Source: Leptospirales bacterium
GTDB lineage: Bacteria; Spirochaetota; Leptospiria; Leptospirales; Leptospiraceae
Assembly: GCA_013297885.1 (NCBI GenBank)
Contig: JAAFIR010000016.1
Location: 1-64,000 of the forward strand
DNA length: 64,000 nucleotides
Reading direction: 5' to 3'
Shown one piece after another: positions 1 to 8,207 of the stretch. The translations under genes were made by a program, and so were the position numbers. The number at the start of each line of letters is the position of its first letter. The stretch's first letter is position 1. Under the pieces are notes generated by a model, which was not told where the DNA came from, did no database searches, and saw only the letters and a list, made by a program, of their open reading frames with translations.

Positions 1-452
1 CTTGGACGTATCATCGAAGATTTTATTATCATAGGTTTGACTTTCATGATAAGGAAGAATCAGTTTTGAATAACTGAAATTTTTTTTAATCTGAAAAATT
101 TTTCTGAAATCGACAGAACTTTGAGAAACGAATAGTTATTCAGATTTCGGTCAGTTTTTTCGACACAGAAAGATTATTCGAAACAAAACAAGTTTTTCAA
201 AGCAAATAAGTCAATTATAAGCAGAAAAGTTTCTCAACAAGAGGCAATTTTTCCTAACTCTACAAAATCCCACAATACAAATATGCCTTACCAATGTACG
301 AAAGTTTATGAATTCTACTTTTTTAGGAAAAAGCCTTCCAACAAAATTCAAATTCTGCATAACTATTTGGATTTAGTTAGGTTATTCAACACAAAAAGGT
401 TTCACTTTACAATTGAAATTTCCCAACAAGACAAAGTTTCATTCAAAACAAT
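1..452. other. gene-free stretch at window edge
   Basis: I see no convincing gene here. A minus-strand frame is open from about 135 to the window edge but has no ATG, GTG or TTG start. A 69-codon plus-strand frame from 283 lacks a ribosome binding site and its last third lies inside the repeat that begins at 453. The stretch is A/T-rich with no tRNA-like or other RNA-like fold that I can recognise. Confidence 0.5.
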
Positions 453-597
453 GCAAAAGAGATCGACTCGGGGTCAAAATTTTTTTGTATAAAAAATTTT
501 GACCAGAGAGGAGAGCTCCCTTTTTTTGTGCTTTTCACTGACACATTTTTGAGTTAGCAAAAATATTACCACAAATCAGACACAAAAAAATTTGCCC
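453..597 (-). repeat. two-hairpin intergenic element, copy 1
   Basis: Read on the minus strand it starts GGGCAAAT at 597 and ends CTCTTTTGC at 453. Hairpin 1 pairs TTTTTTTGTG (581-590) with CACAAAAAAA (521-530 region). Hairpin 2 is a GGTCAAAAT...ATTTTGACC stem at 472-504, nearly the same stem as in the copies at 37.4 and 38.7 kb. The ends pair GCAAA with TTTGC, a covariant of the usual GCGAA/TTCGC closing stem. It lies just downstream of the DUF1801 gene. Confidence 0.8.
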
Positions 598-613
598 AAA
601 AAAAAGTTAGTCG

Positions 614-1018
614 TTATCGTTTTCTCATCATATCGACCATTGCCATTTTATCTTTTTTAGAGGTTGGCAGAGCTAGAGATTGCTTTAAAAAATCTTTTAT
701 AGCTTTTTCATTGATTTGTGCAAGTGTTTTTACAGGTAGATATCTAACTTGTTTACCATCACCCTGTAAAAGTTTATCTTTATCTTTGAGTAAAATTCCA
801 TATTCAAATCCAAAATCAACATATTCTTCATAAGGAAAAATTCCACATATATAACCACATTTTGGGTCTTTATATCCTAGACCTTTCCAAACAGGATAAC
901 CTTTTTCTTGAAAATTAGGAAACTCTGATGCGATAAAATCTCTAAGTGCATTTACTATATCAATAATTTTTTTGGTATGTTTATTTAAAATTTCTTCTAT
1001 TATTGGATCATCTATCAT
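614..1018 (-). CDS. DUF1801 domain protein
   Basis: A 134-residue soluble protein that fits the DUF1801 (YdhG-like) family in length and in its central pattern: an N-terminal helix, then FPNFQEKGYPVWKGLGY, a Cys-Gly-Tyr-Ile-Cys strand, a DFGFEYG turn and a GDGKQVRYLPVK segment at about residues 85-98. The biochemical function of the family is not established; it has the fold of small iron- or ligand-binding proteins such as frataxin/YjbR by superfamily assignment. There is no signal peptide. The start ATG lies 5 nt after the stop of the upstream ankyrin gene and the AAAGG before it overlaps that gene's end, so the two are probably co-transcribed. Identification is from pattern memory; no catalytic site can be pointed to. 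Confidence 0.75.
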   Translation of the reverse strand: MIDDPIIEEILNKHTKKIIDIVNALRDFIASEFPNFQEKGYPVWKGLGYKDPKCGYICGIFPYEEYVDFGFEYGILLKDKDKLLQGDGKQVRYLPVKTLAQINEKAIKDFLKQSLALPTSKKDKMAMVDMMRKR

Positions 1019-1023
1019 TATAA

Positions 1024-1662
1024 TTACCTTTTTTCAAACCTTCTTAACATTAAAATAATTTCTTTGAGTTTTAATTCTACAGCAATTTTGTAAGCAGTTT
1101 TGCTCTCTGCATTTTCTTGTTCAGTATCTGCGCCATACTTTAAAAGTAATGCAATTGTTTTAATATGATTGTTTTGTGCAGCCAATATAAGTGAGGACTC
1201 TTCATAAGTAGTAACATCATTTACGTTTGCACCATTTTGAAGAAGATAACGTGCAATTCCAACAAAACCATTTTTAGAAGCATCTAATAGTGCAGTCCAT
1301 CCATCAATTCCTTTATGGTTAATATCAGATTTGTTTTGGACTAAAATTTTAACTATGCTAAGATTACCACCACGAACAGCATATAACAAAGCATGATTTT
1401 CTTCATTATCTAACTGACTAATTTTAGCTTTTTTAGAAATTAAAAATCTCACAATTTCTGGATAACCTTTTTCTGAAGCAATCATTAAAGCAGTGGCATT
1501 TGCATTTTCTACTGAAGCAAAATTTACATTTGCACCATTTTCGATTGCTTCTTTAACTTTTTGCAAATTTCCTTCTTCGGCAGATTGAAATAAAATTGGA
1601 TTCCATGTTGAAGGAAAAATTGAAATACTTAAGAATAAGCAAATTAAAAAATTAATTTTCAT
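1024..1662 (-). CDS. exported ankyrin-repeat protein
   Basis: A 212-residue protein. Residues 1-18 form a short hydrophobic signal peptide with no clear lipobox Cys, so I expect a periplasmic location. The rest is five to six ankyrin repeats of about 33 residues, each showing the usual AAxxGxxxIVxxLLxxGAxVN pattern, for example around residues 28-50, 60-85, 92-118, 125-150 and 157-182. Ankyrin arrays bind other proteins; the partner cannot be read from the sequence. In many bacteria similar exported ankyrin proteins protect against oxidative stress or sit with catalase, but no such neighbour is seen here. It is followed after 5 nt by the DUF1801 gene. Confidence 0.85.
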   Translation of the reverse strand: MKINFLICLFLSISIFPSTWNPILFQSAEEGNLQKVKEAIENGANVNFASVENANATALMIASEKGYPEIVRFLISKKAKISQLDNEENHALLYAVRGGNLSIVKILVQNKSDINHKGIDGWTALLDASKNGFVGIARYLLQNGANVNDVTTYEESSLILAAQNNHIKTIALLLKYGADTEQENAESKTAYKIAVELKLKEIILMLRRFEKR

Positions 1663-1737
1663 GGAATAGAAAAATTATCAAAATAGAATGAAATCTATGA
1701 TTTTTAAAAACCTAGCCTTGTCTATAACTTCTTAATT

Positions 1738-3018
1738 TCATTCTAGATTTTTTAACCAAATATTTCTAAATTTACAATCTGAATCATACATATTAGCTTG
1801 TTTTTCAGGGTTAAAGTATCTATCTTTTCTGGGATCATTTCCAACACCCGCAATATAAGCCCAGTTTCCATAATTCGAATAAACATCATAATCAATTAGT
1901 TTACTTTCAAAATATTCTGCACCAAGACGATAATCCACTTTCAAATCATTTACTAAAAAACTTGCTACATTTTGTCTTCCTCGATTCGACATAAAACCTG
2001 TTTCGTTTAATTCGATCATATTCGCATTAATAAAATCAGAGTTTGTTTTTGCTTCTTTCCAAATTTTAAATCTTTCAAAATCTAAATTAGTATTTTTTAA
2101 AATATTACCAATTCCAGTTTTATAAAAAAATTTTTCTTTATGTTTGATAAATTGAAATCTAAAATAATCTCTCCATAAAAGTTCAAAAATTACCCAGTAA
2201 GTGGATTCGTTTTTTAAAACTTCTTCTTCAAATTTTTTTACTTCATAATGAATTGTTCTAGCAGAAATTAAACCTAATGTTAAAAATGTTGAAAATTTTG
2301 TGGAATAGTCTTTTCCAACTAAACCATTTCTTGTTTCTTTATAAGTTGAAATTTTTTGTTCTTTCCAAATATAATTCTCTAGATGAACTTTTACTTCTTT
2401 TTCTGTAGCTTCAAATGAAAATACAGAATTTTTATTTTTATTATAATTTTCTTTTTCAAAAAAATTGTTTTCTTTATAATCAAGTTTGATTTGAATTGGA
2501 ATTTTATTTGGAATAGAAATTGGTTTTCTAATATATAAATTTTTTTCTACTTTAGAACGAAACGAACTAAACACATCAGGAAGATTAATTATTTCAATTT
2601 GTAAATCATCTAGATGAATCAAACTTCCATCTTGGACTAATTCTAATTTGATGTTTGGAAATTTTATTTTGATTTCAGTTTCAAACTTAATTTCTTCATA
2701 AGCAAATTCTTTTTGTAAATAAATTTTTTCAATTTTATTCTCAAAAATTAATTTTTCTAAAATAGAAATTCTATTTCCAAAAAATTTATATAAGTTTAAA
2801 CTTATTGAACTCAAATTTTTTTCTAAATCTTCTAACGCTTCAATTAAAACATTTTTTCTGTGAATTGAAAATCTTGGAATATGAAACTTAGTTTCTTTTA
2901 ATAATTCTTCATCAAAAATAAAAATGGGTAAAATTTTTTCAGATTCTAAAAATGCTTTTTGTAAAGTCAAATTATCTTCAATTCTTAAATTATTTGTAAA
3001 TAGTAAAATAGAATTCAT
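1738..3018 (-). CDS. cryptochrome/photolyase, DASH type
   Basis: FAD-dependent blue-light protein of the cryptochrome-DASH clade, which repairs cyclobutane dimers mainly in single-stranded DNA. The N-terminal alpha/beta antenna domain opens with [15 protein letters not shown] (the photolyase WFRNDLRxxDN region). The C-terminal FAD domain (about residues 230-426) has [24 protein letters not shown], then [20 protein letters not shown], followed by the DRYFN-KQA motif, all diagnostic of the DASH group. At 426 residues it is at the short end for the group and stops soon after the last FAD motif. Its start overlaps the stop of the tiny DUF2256 gene (ATGA), a partnership often seen with cryptochromes and photolyases. 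Stop lies about 75 nt from the ankyrin gene start. Confidence 0.93.
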   Translation of the reverse strand: MNSILLFTNNLRIEDNLTLQKAFLESEKILPIFIFDEELLKETKFHIPRFSIHRKNVLIEALEDLEKNLSSISLNLYKFFGNRISILEKLIFENKIEKIYLQKEFAYEEIKFETEIKIKFPNIKLELVQDGSLIHLDDLQIEIINLPDVFSSFRSKVEKNLYIRKPISIPNKIPIQIKLDYKENNFFEKENYNKNKNSVFSFEATEKEVKVHLENYIWKEQKISTYKETRNGLVGKDYSTKFSTFLTLGLISARTIHYEVKKFEEEVLKNESTYWVIFELLWRDYFRFQFIKHKEKFFYKTGIGNILKNTNLDFERFKIWKEAKTNSDFINANMIELNETGFMSNRGRQNVASFLVNDLKVDYRLGAEYFESKLIDYDVYSNYGNWAYIAGVGNDPRKDRYFNPEKQANMYDSDCKFRNIWLKNLE

Positions 3019-3152
3019 TTATTTCTTCTACATTTTTCACTACAATATTTTACTTCAGACCAATTTTTTTCTAAACTTTTTCTCCATGTAAAAGGAAGTT
3101 TACAAACTTCACAAATTTTTAATGGTAAATTTTGTTTTTTTACTTTTTTCAC
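3015..3152 (-). CDS. DUF2256 zinc-ribbon-like small protein
   Basis: A 45-codon gene. Reading the minus strand from GTG at 3152 gives [20 protein letters not shown], then [20 protein letters not shown], then CRRNK and a TGA. This fits DUF2256: two CxxC/CxxxxC pairs (Cys14, Cys17, Cys37, Cys41) around an FxWRKxWxxxWxxVKYCS core, which probably binds zinc. Genes of this family are commonly found beside cryptochrome/photolyase genes; function is unknown. Its stop overlaps the start of the cryptochrome gene by 4 nt (ATGA), so the two are translationally coupled. An overlapping ATG at 3154 is in another frame and hits TGA at once, so GTG is the only good start. Confidence 0.85.
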   Translation of the reverse strand: MKKVKKQNLPLKICEVCKLPFTWRKSLEKNWSEVKYCSEKCRRNK

Positions 3153-3218
3153 ATTTTTTAGACAGATTTAAAATGATTTATGATTTTAAATAAGTTATAA
3201 TTTTCTATTAGGGATTTT

Positions 3219-3306
3219 GGGCGAATTTTTGCTTAAGCAAAAACCGGGCTTTACGTTTCAATCTTTATTCATACCTCATAAAGGATTTCCACTTCAATCC
3301 CTTTCG
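3219..3306 (+). repeat. two-hairpin intergenic element, copy 2
   Basis: Starts GGGCGAATTTTTGC and ends CACTTCAATCCCTTTCG. Hairpin 1 is the perfect palindrome TTTTTGCTTAAGCAAAAA at 3226-3243, followed by the CCGGGCTTTACG middle block; hairpin 2 pairs ATCTTTAT with ATAAAGGAT. The closing stem CGAA/TTCG is kept but the last base is A instead of C. It sits between the DUF2256 start and the stop of the SH3 protein gene. Confidence 0.85.
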
Positions 3307-3361
3307 AATTAGTATTCAAAACTGAAAAATAAAAAAATAAATTTGTTTAAACTAGACTAAA

Positions 3362-4726
3362 CTAAAAAGTTCTATCCCAGTCAATTTTTACTTTTTTGTT
3401 TTTATGAATTGCATAAAGTTTATTATTTTCAATTTTTAAAACAACTTGAATTGGTTTTTGATTTTCAAAGTCTTCAATAAAAGTAGTAATAATTTGTCCA
3501 TTCTTGATTTTTAAATCAGAATAATGATCATCAAAAAAAGATTTTATAAATACTATTCCATTTTTTGTAAACTTAAAAATTGTACTACCAGACCCAGCTC
3601 TAGCCTCAACTGATTCAAAAATTAATTCCGGAATTTTATCATTATCAAAATCTGAAATCATAATTTTATTAAATTGATTAAATGCTTTATAAGTTATTTT
3701 ATTATTTTTTGTGAGAATTACTCCAACAGAATTTTGGCTATCACGGTCACCACAATAAGAAATTAGACAAGGGTTTTCAAATTTGATTAAATGAAGAATT
3801 CTATCTTTGCCAAGCGTATATTCTTTTTTTGTCATTTTGAAAAAATTAACATATTCAAATTTGTTTATATAAGTAAAAAAAACTTTTTTTAATAATGAAT
3901 CATTTCTCCATTTAGAATTTTCAAAGCTATATTTACTAAATTCTTCATAAGAAATTTTTTTTATTTGATTTGCCTCAATATATAAATTTTCAATTTTGTT
4001 TTTACTTATTTGATAATACTTCTTGCCTTTTAAAATAATTTCTGAATCTAAAGAATAATTTCCTTTTGGAAGAATTTTATTTTTAATTAACTTTTTATTT
4101 TTTTTTGTAAAAGAAATTTTTGAACCTTTTAGAGTAACTAAATGAAAGTGGTAATCTATTCTTTTTTCTTCTAATTTTGTTTTTAAACCTTCTAAATTAT
4201 CAGAATTTTCAGAAATCATAATATTTTCTTTTTTTAAATAATATTTTTCATTATTCAAATTAATTTTAATCCAACCATGCCTATAGTCAATTGCTTCCAA
4301 TTCATAAATTTTCCATTCATCTAAACTCATTTGAGTTTTGGAATCTAAAAAAGGTTTTGAATATAAATTTATTTTATTTGCGGAATAGAAATATTTTTTT
4401 GAAAATTGAAATTGACTTCTATCATTAAAACTAATTTCTTCATCCTCGGCTTCATCAGTTTTTTTATCTAATAAAATTGCCATATTTGAATCAATTTTCT
4501 TAATCTTTTTTCTTAAAGGTAATTTTAGATAAAGTTCATTTTCTTTATATTTAATTTTTAAAGTGTTTCTATTTTCTTCCAAAACCTCAAAACTTTCTTG
4601 GTATGGAATAAAACTTGGTTCATTCAATTCAGAATCTTTATACACTTTTAGTCCATTTGGATTTGTTACAAAATCTAAATTATTGGAATAAATTAAGCTA
4701 GTAATAAAAAATAAAAAGTATTTCAT
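3362..4726 (-). CDS. exported SH3-like domain protein with Ca-loop-like C terminus
   Basis: A 454-residue protein I do not recognise as a named family. Residues 1-14 look like a short signal peptide (MKYFLFFITSLIYS). Two stretches look like bacterial SH3 folds: about residues 20-70, and about 110-170 where NLYSKPFLDSKTQMSL and the HGWIKI segment are the typical n-Src and distal loops. The C-terminal third contains DFDNDKIPELIFE, an aspartate-rich loop like those of FG-GAP/EF-hand type calcium sites, followed by beta-rich sequence. I infer a periplasmic or surface-exposed protein that may bind wall or protein ligands. It stands alone on the minus strand, divergent from the lipoprotein gene at 4867. 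Confidence 0.7.
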   Translation of the reverse strand: MKYFLFFITSLIYSNNLDFVTNPNGLKVYKDSELNEPSFIPYQESFEVLEENRNTLKIKYKENELYLKLPLRKKIKKIDSNMAILLDKKTDEAEDEEISFNDRSQFQFSKKYFYSANKINLYSKPFLDSKTQMSLDEWKIYELEAIDYRHGWIKINLNNEKYYLKKENIMISENSDNLEGLKTKLEEKRIDYHFHLVTLKGSKISFTKKNKKLIKNKILPKGNYSLDSEIILKGKKYYQISKNKIENLYIEANQIKKISYEEFSKYSFENSKWRNDSLLKKVFFTYINKFEYVNFFKMTKKEYTLGKDRILHLIKFENPCLISYCGDRDSQNSVGVILTKNNKITYKAFNQFNKIMISDFDNDKIPELIFESVEARAGSGSTIFKFTKNGIVFIKSFFDDHYSDLKIKNGQIITTFIEDFENQKPIQVVLKIENNKLYAIHKNKKVKIDWDRTF

Positions 4727-4866
4727 TGAACTAATTGATTCTCATAATAATAATAATTCAAGAATATTTTGATTTGAAATTGGATTTTTAGTTTCTTGAC
4801 TAAAAATAAGTTATAATAATATTTTAATTTAAGCTAAGTTAAGTTGATTTTTTTTAAGGTAGTCTT

Positions 4867-5193
4867 TTGAAATTTTCAAATGTGAAACTAATTTTTCTTC
4901 TAATAGGAATTACTTTGATTAATTCAAACTGCAGTCCACCAATTCCAGTTTATGAAGATGGTCATCTTTATATCGAATCTTATTGTTCCAGTACATGTGA
5001 TACAGATAGATCGAAAATGGAGTTTAATTGTTTTCTACTTATCCTGCATTCTCAAAGCACTGATTCAAAAAATATTACTGAAGAAGAAAGAAACCATAGG
5101 AAAAAAAATAATGATAATGTTTCTTTTGCATATGCAGCTTGTATGCAGAAAGCCTCAGAATTACCAAAATGGCCAAGGAACAAAATTTTTTGA
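4867..5193 (+). CDS. putative lipoprotein with conserved cysteines
   Basis: A 108-residue protein whose N-terminal hydrophobic stretch ends in LINSNC at Cys21, a loose spirochaete-type lipobox, so it is probably lipidated. The mature part has several further Cys residues (YCSSTC, FNC, AAC), which suggests disulphides in the periplasm or on the surface. I recognise no family. The TTG start is supported by an AAGG six to seven bases upstream; an in-frame GTG six codons later is an alternative. The gene ends with TTTGA that overlaps the proposed TTG start of the next gene, so the two are probably one transcript. Confidence 0.65.
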   Translation: MKFSNVKLIFLLIGITLINSNCSPPIPVYEDGHLYIESYCSSTCDTDRSKMEFNCFLLILHSQSTDSKNITEEERNHRKKNNDNVSFAYAACMQKASELPKWPRNKIF

Positions 5194-6125
5194 ATATCAA
5201 ATACAATAAATTACATTTAAAAAAAATTTTACTTTTCATTTCTATTTTCCAGTTTAGCATAATTTTAATTTACTATTTTGAAAAGTATTTTTGGATTTTT
5301 GAATTAATTTCTAATTTTAAAATTTATTTTTTTTACTTTTCAATCCTAGTTTTATTAATTTTGATTTTTTTTAAGAACAAAATTTTAATTTTTATTAATT
5401 TTTTTATTTTTTTAAATTATTTTATTTCTATTTCCCCTTATTTTAAATCTTATAAAATTCAAAAGCACAAAAACACTTTAAAAATTTTTCATACAAATGT
5501 TGAAAAGAAAAATAAAAATTATAATTTATTACTAAACGAAATTGAAAAATTAAAACCTGAAATTATTATTTTACAAGAAATTGATGAAACATGGATTTTA
5601 AATATTTCAAATATTTTAAAGAACTATCCAAAACACAAATATTTAACCAGAGAAGATGCGTTTGGAATTGGTATTTTTTCAAAAATCGAATTGGATAATT
5701 CAGAAATTTTTTATTCCGAAGAAAATTTTCCAATTTTAAAAGCTAATTTTATTTTTCAAAATAAAAAAATTAACTTAATTTCGTTTCATCCAACTGCTCC
5801 TAAAAATTTTAAAAAATTTCAAGACAGAATAAAACTTTTAGATGAAGTTTCAAAAATTTCATCTTCACTTGAAACTAAAATTATTATTGGAGATTTGAAC
5901 TTAACTCCTTTTTCTTATATGTTTGAAGATTTTTTAATAAATTCAAATTTGAATTACCAAAAAGAATTTGGTTTAATAAAAACTTATCCAAGTAATTTTT
6001 CTTTTTTAGCAATTCCAATTGATCATTGTTTAACTAGTTTTAATCTTGAAATTACAAATTTAGAAAAAGGAAATTCAATTGGCTCAGATCATTTTCCTAT
6101 AATCTGTGAAATATCTTTAAAATAA
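5190..6125 (+). CDS. membrane-anchored endonuclease/exonuclease/phosphatase family protein
   Basis: About 311 residues. The N-terminal third has two or three hydrophobic helices (roughly residues 12-30, 42-62 and 66-85), then a soluble metal-dependent EEP domain. Its motifs are visible in order: HTNVEKKN (the N of the family), ILQEID (metal-binding Glu), SFHP, IIGDLNLTP (D-x-N) and IGSDHFPI (S-D-H) near the C terminus. This arrangement matches the membrane-linked EEP proteins found in many bacteria; the substrate (nucleic acid, phosphodiester or phospholipid) cannot be told. I chose TTG at 5190, which overlaps the upstream stop and has AAGGA about ten bases before it; ATG at 5169 and 5139 are in frame too. 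Confidence 0.82.
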   Translation: MNIKYNKLHLKKILLFISIFQFSIILIYYFEKYFWIFELISNFKIYFFYFSILVLLILIFFKNKILIFINFFIFLNYFISISPYFKSYKIQKHKNTLKIFHTNVEKKNKNYNLLLNEIEKLKPEIIILQEIDETWILNISNILKNYPKHKYLTREDAFGIGIFSKIELDNSEIFYSEENFPILKANFIFQNKKINLISFHPTAPKNFKKFQDRIKLLDEVSKISSSLETKIIIGDLNLTPFSYMFEDFLINSNLNYQKEFGLIKTYPSNFSFLAIPIDHCLTSFNLEITNLEKGNSIGSDHFPIICEISLK

Positions 6126-6300
6126 AGTTCCAGATCGAAGCGAGGTCCTCCCTGCAGCTTAGTCGCAGCACCAAGCCAAGCTATTTATTTTTGCAATTCC
6201 AAACCTTCAAAACGGTTTGGAATTATATTTTCTAAAGAAAATGATCAGAGCAGAGAGCTGTTAAATAAACAAAATCTTGGAGATGGAAAAATCCTTAAAA
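6126..6300. other. spacer between convergent genes with an 11-bp hairpin
   Basis: A perfect hairpin AATTCCAAACC/GGTTTGGAATT (arms 6195-6205 and 6214-6224, loop 8 nt) lies between two convergent genes and may end transcription from either side, though a clean T-run is missing. The stretch 6128-6180 is richer in G+C than its surroundings; on the minus strand it contains CGCTTCGATC, faintly like the 3-prime block of the dispersed elements, so it may be a decayed copy. Confidence 0.45.
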
Positions 6301-6864
6301 TTAAACCACTAACTTTCCTCTAAATCCTCTTGCAGCATAATAGGATTCTGCACCGTTATGGTATAAAAAAACTGTTTCGTAGCGTTTGTCACAAAACAAT
6401 GCTCCACCTAGTTTACGAATTGAACTTGGAGTTTTAACCCAGCTCGAAGTTTTTAAGTCAAAATTTCCAAACTTTTGTAGCTCTCTGTATTCTTCTTCTG
6501 ATAGAATTTCCATTCCAATTGAATTACAAATTTCTATTGCACTGTTTTTTGGTTTATTTTCTTTTCTAGAATTTAATGCTTCGTCGTCATAACAAATACT
6601 TCTTCTACCTTTTGGACTTTCTTCTGAACAGTCCACAAAAATAATTTCGTTTGGTTTTTTATCAAATACAACAACATCTGGTTCACCACCTGTTTCTTCC
6701 ATTTTGCTTAAAGAAAATAGTTTTTCAGGTTTTGATTCTAGTTTTGCTAAAACTTTTTCCCATTTAACACCATTATGCCGATTCGGGTTTTGTTCAAATC
6801 TAGTTTTTAAAATTTTTAGTAATGTTTCTTTTTCTTTGAGGGATAGTTCTGTTTTGGTTTTCAT
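6301..6864 (-). CDS. DUF4256 family protein
   Basis: A 187-residue soluble protein that matches DUF4256 over its whole length: an N-terminal Leu-rich helix pair with FEQNPNRHNGVKWEKV, then METGGEPDVV, FVDCSEESPKGRRSICYDDEAL, and a C-terminal VFLYHNGAESYYAARGFRG. The function of the family is unknown; it regularly occurs beside SRPBCC and DoxX genes. Here it is the last gene of a four-gene minus-strand cluster behind arsR, SRPBCC and doxX, 27 nt after doxX, so it is likely under control of the ArsR repressor. The conserved Cys and YHNGA motifs are possible functional residues but none is proven. Confidence 0.85.
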   Translation of the reverse strand: MKTKTELSLKEKETLLKILKTRFEQNPNRHNGVKWEKVLAKLESKPEKLFSLSKMEETGGEPDVVVFDKKPNEIIFVDCSEESPKGRRSICYDDEALNSRKENKPKNSAIEICNSIGMEILSEEEYRELQKFGNFDLKTSSWVKTPSSIRKLGGALFCDKRYETVFLYHNGAESYYAARGFRGKLVV

Positions 6865-6891
6865 GGCATTATTACCTTGTTCTAATATATT

Positions 6892-7272
6892 TTATAAAGT
6901 TAAATTTACTTTTCTGCTATCTGGTCTAGTGAAGTAGGATGTAAGAATTAAAAGTAGCAATAAAGTTGGTCCAAAATATTCTCTTGCAGAATCTTTTACT
7001 GCTATATGAGAAATGATTGCTCCAGTCATTAAAAAAAAGAATCCAGCATAAGCCCATTCTTTTAAAATAGGAAACTTTGGAATTAAAACCGCTATCACAC
7101 CTAAAAATTTCCAGACACCAATAATTGTTAAAAAATAAATTGGATAACCAAGTTTATTCATTTGAAGAATCACATCCTCATTTTTCATCAATTGAATAAC
7201 CCCAGTTGAAATCATTCCTAAACTTAGCCAAAGTGTTGATACCCAGTAGATTATTTTTTTTGTTTTAGACAT
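6892..7272 (-). CDS. DoxX-like membrane protein
   Basis: A 126-residue protein with four predicted transmembrane helices, at about residues 9-27, 45-65, 71-91 and 98-115. The pattern GxxKFLGVIAVLIP in the second helix region and the short loops fit the DoxX/DoxX-like family, small inner-membrane proteins whose role is often tied to redox or thiol stress but not fixed. Its start overlaps the end of the SRPBCC gene by 8 nt, so the pair is translationally coupled, and DUF4256 follows 27 nt later. In other bacteria the same ArsR-SRPBCC-DoxX set is a conserved cluster. Confidence 0.85.
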   Translation of the reverse strand: MSKTKKIIYWVSTLWLSLGMISTGVIQLMKNEDVILQMNKLGYPIYFLTIIGVWKFLGVIAVLIPKFPILKEWAYAGFFFLMTGAIISHIAVKDSAREYFGPTLLLLLILTSYFTRPDSRKVNLTL

Positions 7273-7738
7273 TTTTGTTCTCCTCTAACATTATTTGTTC
7301 TAATTTATTATATGCCATATTGATTCCAAATTCAAATGGTAATTTTAACAATTCATCTCGATCTTTTAAAGATTGAAAAATAATTTTTGTATCTAATTTA
7401 CATAAGTTTTTTCCAAGCTTTTCAAAACTCATTGTTTCTAATTGTACTGGTAGATGAGTATTCTTCATTTCAAATGTTCTAATAATTTTTTTATCTTGAA
7501 TCACTTCATGGAATGTTCCGTGGAAAATTTGATTTTGATCTTTTGAAATTTTAGTTTCGAACTCAAAACTTCCATGGTTTTTTAAGTCGAATTTTTTCAC
7601 TTTTGTTCCCATCCATTCTTCAAGTAATTCAGGAATCGTAAATGCTTTAAAAACTAAATCTACTGAAATTTCAAATTCTCTTATAATTAAAATTTCTTGT
7701 TTATTTGGTTCTGAAATAATTTTAGTTTTGTTTTCCAT
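7265..7738 (-). CDS. SRPBCC (AHSA1-like) domain protein
   Basis: A 157-residue protein of the START/Bet v1-like SRPBCC superfamily, AHSA1 subgroup. It begins EILIIREFEISVDLVFKAFTIPELLEEWMG, the typical first strand and helix of the fold, followed by HGSFEFETK, FHGTFHEVIQDKKIIRTFEM and a C-terminal helix GINMAYNKLEQIM. These domains enclose a hydrophobic pocket for a small ligand; the ligand is unknown. Stop codon and next start overlap on both sides (TAATG-type junction with arsR at 7738, 8 nt with doxX), showing tight co-translation with the repressor and the DoxX protein. Confidence 0.88.
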   Translation of the reverse strand: MENKTKIISEPNKQEILIIREFEISVDLVFKAFTIPELLEEWMGTKVKKFDLKNHGSFEFETKISKDQNQIFHGTFHEVIQDKKIIRTFEMKNTHLPVQLETMSFEKLGKNLCKLDTKIIFQSLKDRDELLKLPFEFGINMAYNKLEQIMLEENKNV

Positions 7739-8064
7739 TATTTCCTCTTCTGTTTGTATTTTTTCATTACAGATTCTAATTTATTAAATTTATCATCCCA
7801 AAATTTTCTGAAATTTTCTGTAAAATCTTCAACTTCTTTTAAATTATTTGAATTGAGTTTATAATAAATTTCTCTTCCAGTTTTTACTTTTGTAACAAGT
7901 TTACATTCTTCTAAAATATGTAAATGTTTTGAAACTGTTGGTCTAGCAGAATCAAAACTAGATGCAATTACTCCAGCTGTTAAATTTTGTGAAGCCAGTA
8001 AAATTAAAATAGCTCTTCTCGTTGGGTCTGCAATTGCTTGAAATACATCTCTTCTTATTTTCAT
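7738..8064 (-). CDS. ArsR-family transcriptional repressor
   Basis: A 108-residue winged-helix regulator. It starts with [23 protein letters not shown], the classic ArsR opening, and the recognition helix is in [19 protein letters not shown] (about residues 41-59), followed by a wing [13 protein letters not shown]. It lacks the Cys-x-Val-Cys metal site of ArsR/SmtB, as expected for the SRPBCC-linked subgroup. It heads the cluster arsR-SRPBCC-doxX-DUF4256 and probably represses it: two 14-bp direct repeats lie directly upstream (8067-8107). The last codons are very basic (KKYKQKRK). Confidence 0.92.
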   Translation of the reverse strand: MKIRRDVFQAIADPTRRAILILLASQNLTAGVIASSFDSARPTVSKHLHILEECKLVTKVKTGREIYYKLNSNNLKEVEDFTENFRKFWDDKFNKLESVMKKYKQKRK

Positions 8065-8066
8065 AA

Positions 8067-8107
8067 TTTAGCCATTTGACTACGTTTTAAATATGTAGCT
8101 ATTTGGC
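8067..8107 (-). promoter_or_regulatory. probable ArsR operator, tandem direct repeat
   Basis: On the plus strand TTTAGCCATTTGAC (8067-8080) and TGTAGCTATTTGGC (8094-8107) match at 11 of 14 positions, 27 bp centre to centre, directly before the arsR start. The spacing is about two and a half helix turns. This arrangement suits a dimeric autorepressor of the arsR operon; binding is inferred. Confidence 0.6.
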
Positions 8108-8207
8108 AACAATTTAATTAAATTTTTATATCTCAGAATAAATTTATTCAATTTAAAAATTAAAACTTATCCTTGACAAATATTGTAGTTTGAATAAAAA
8201 ATTAAAT

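Noticed and set aside
1-135. Minus-strand open frame running off the window edge
   Set aside because: Forty-five codons without stop, but no canonical start codon and no recognisable protein; may be the end of a decayed gene, cannot be decided here.
283-492. 69-codon plus-strand reading frame
   Set aside because: No ribosome binding site, no family pattern, and its C-terminal third is encoded by the hairpin of the dispersed element at 453-597.
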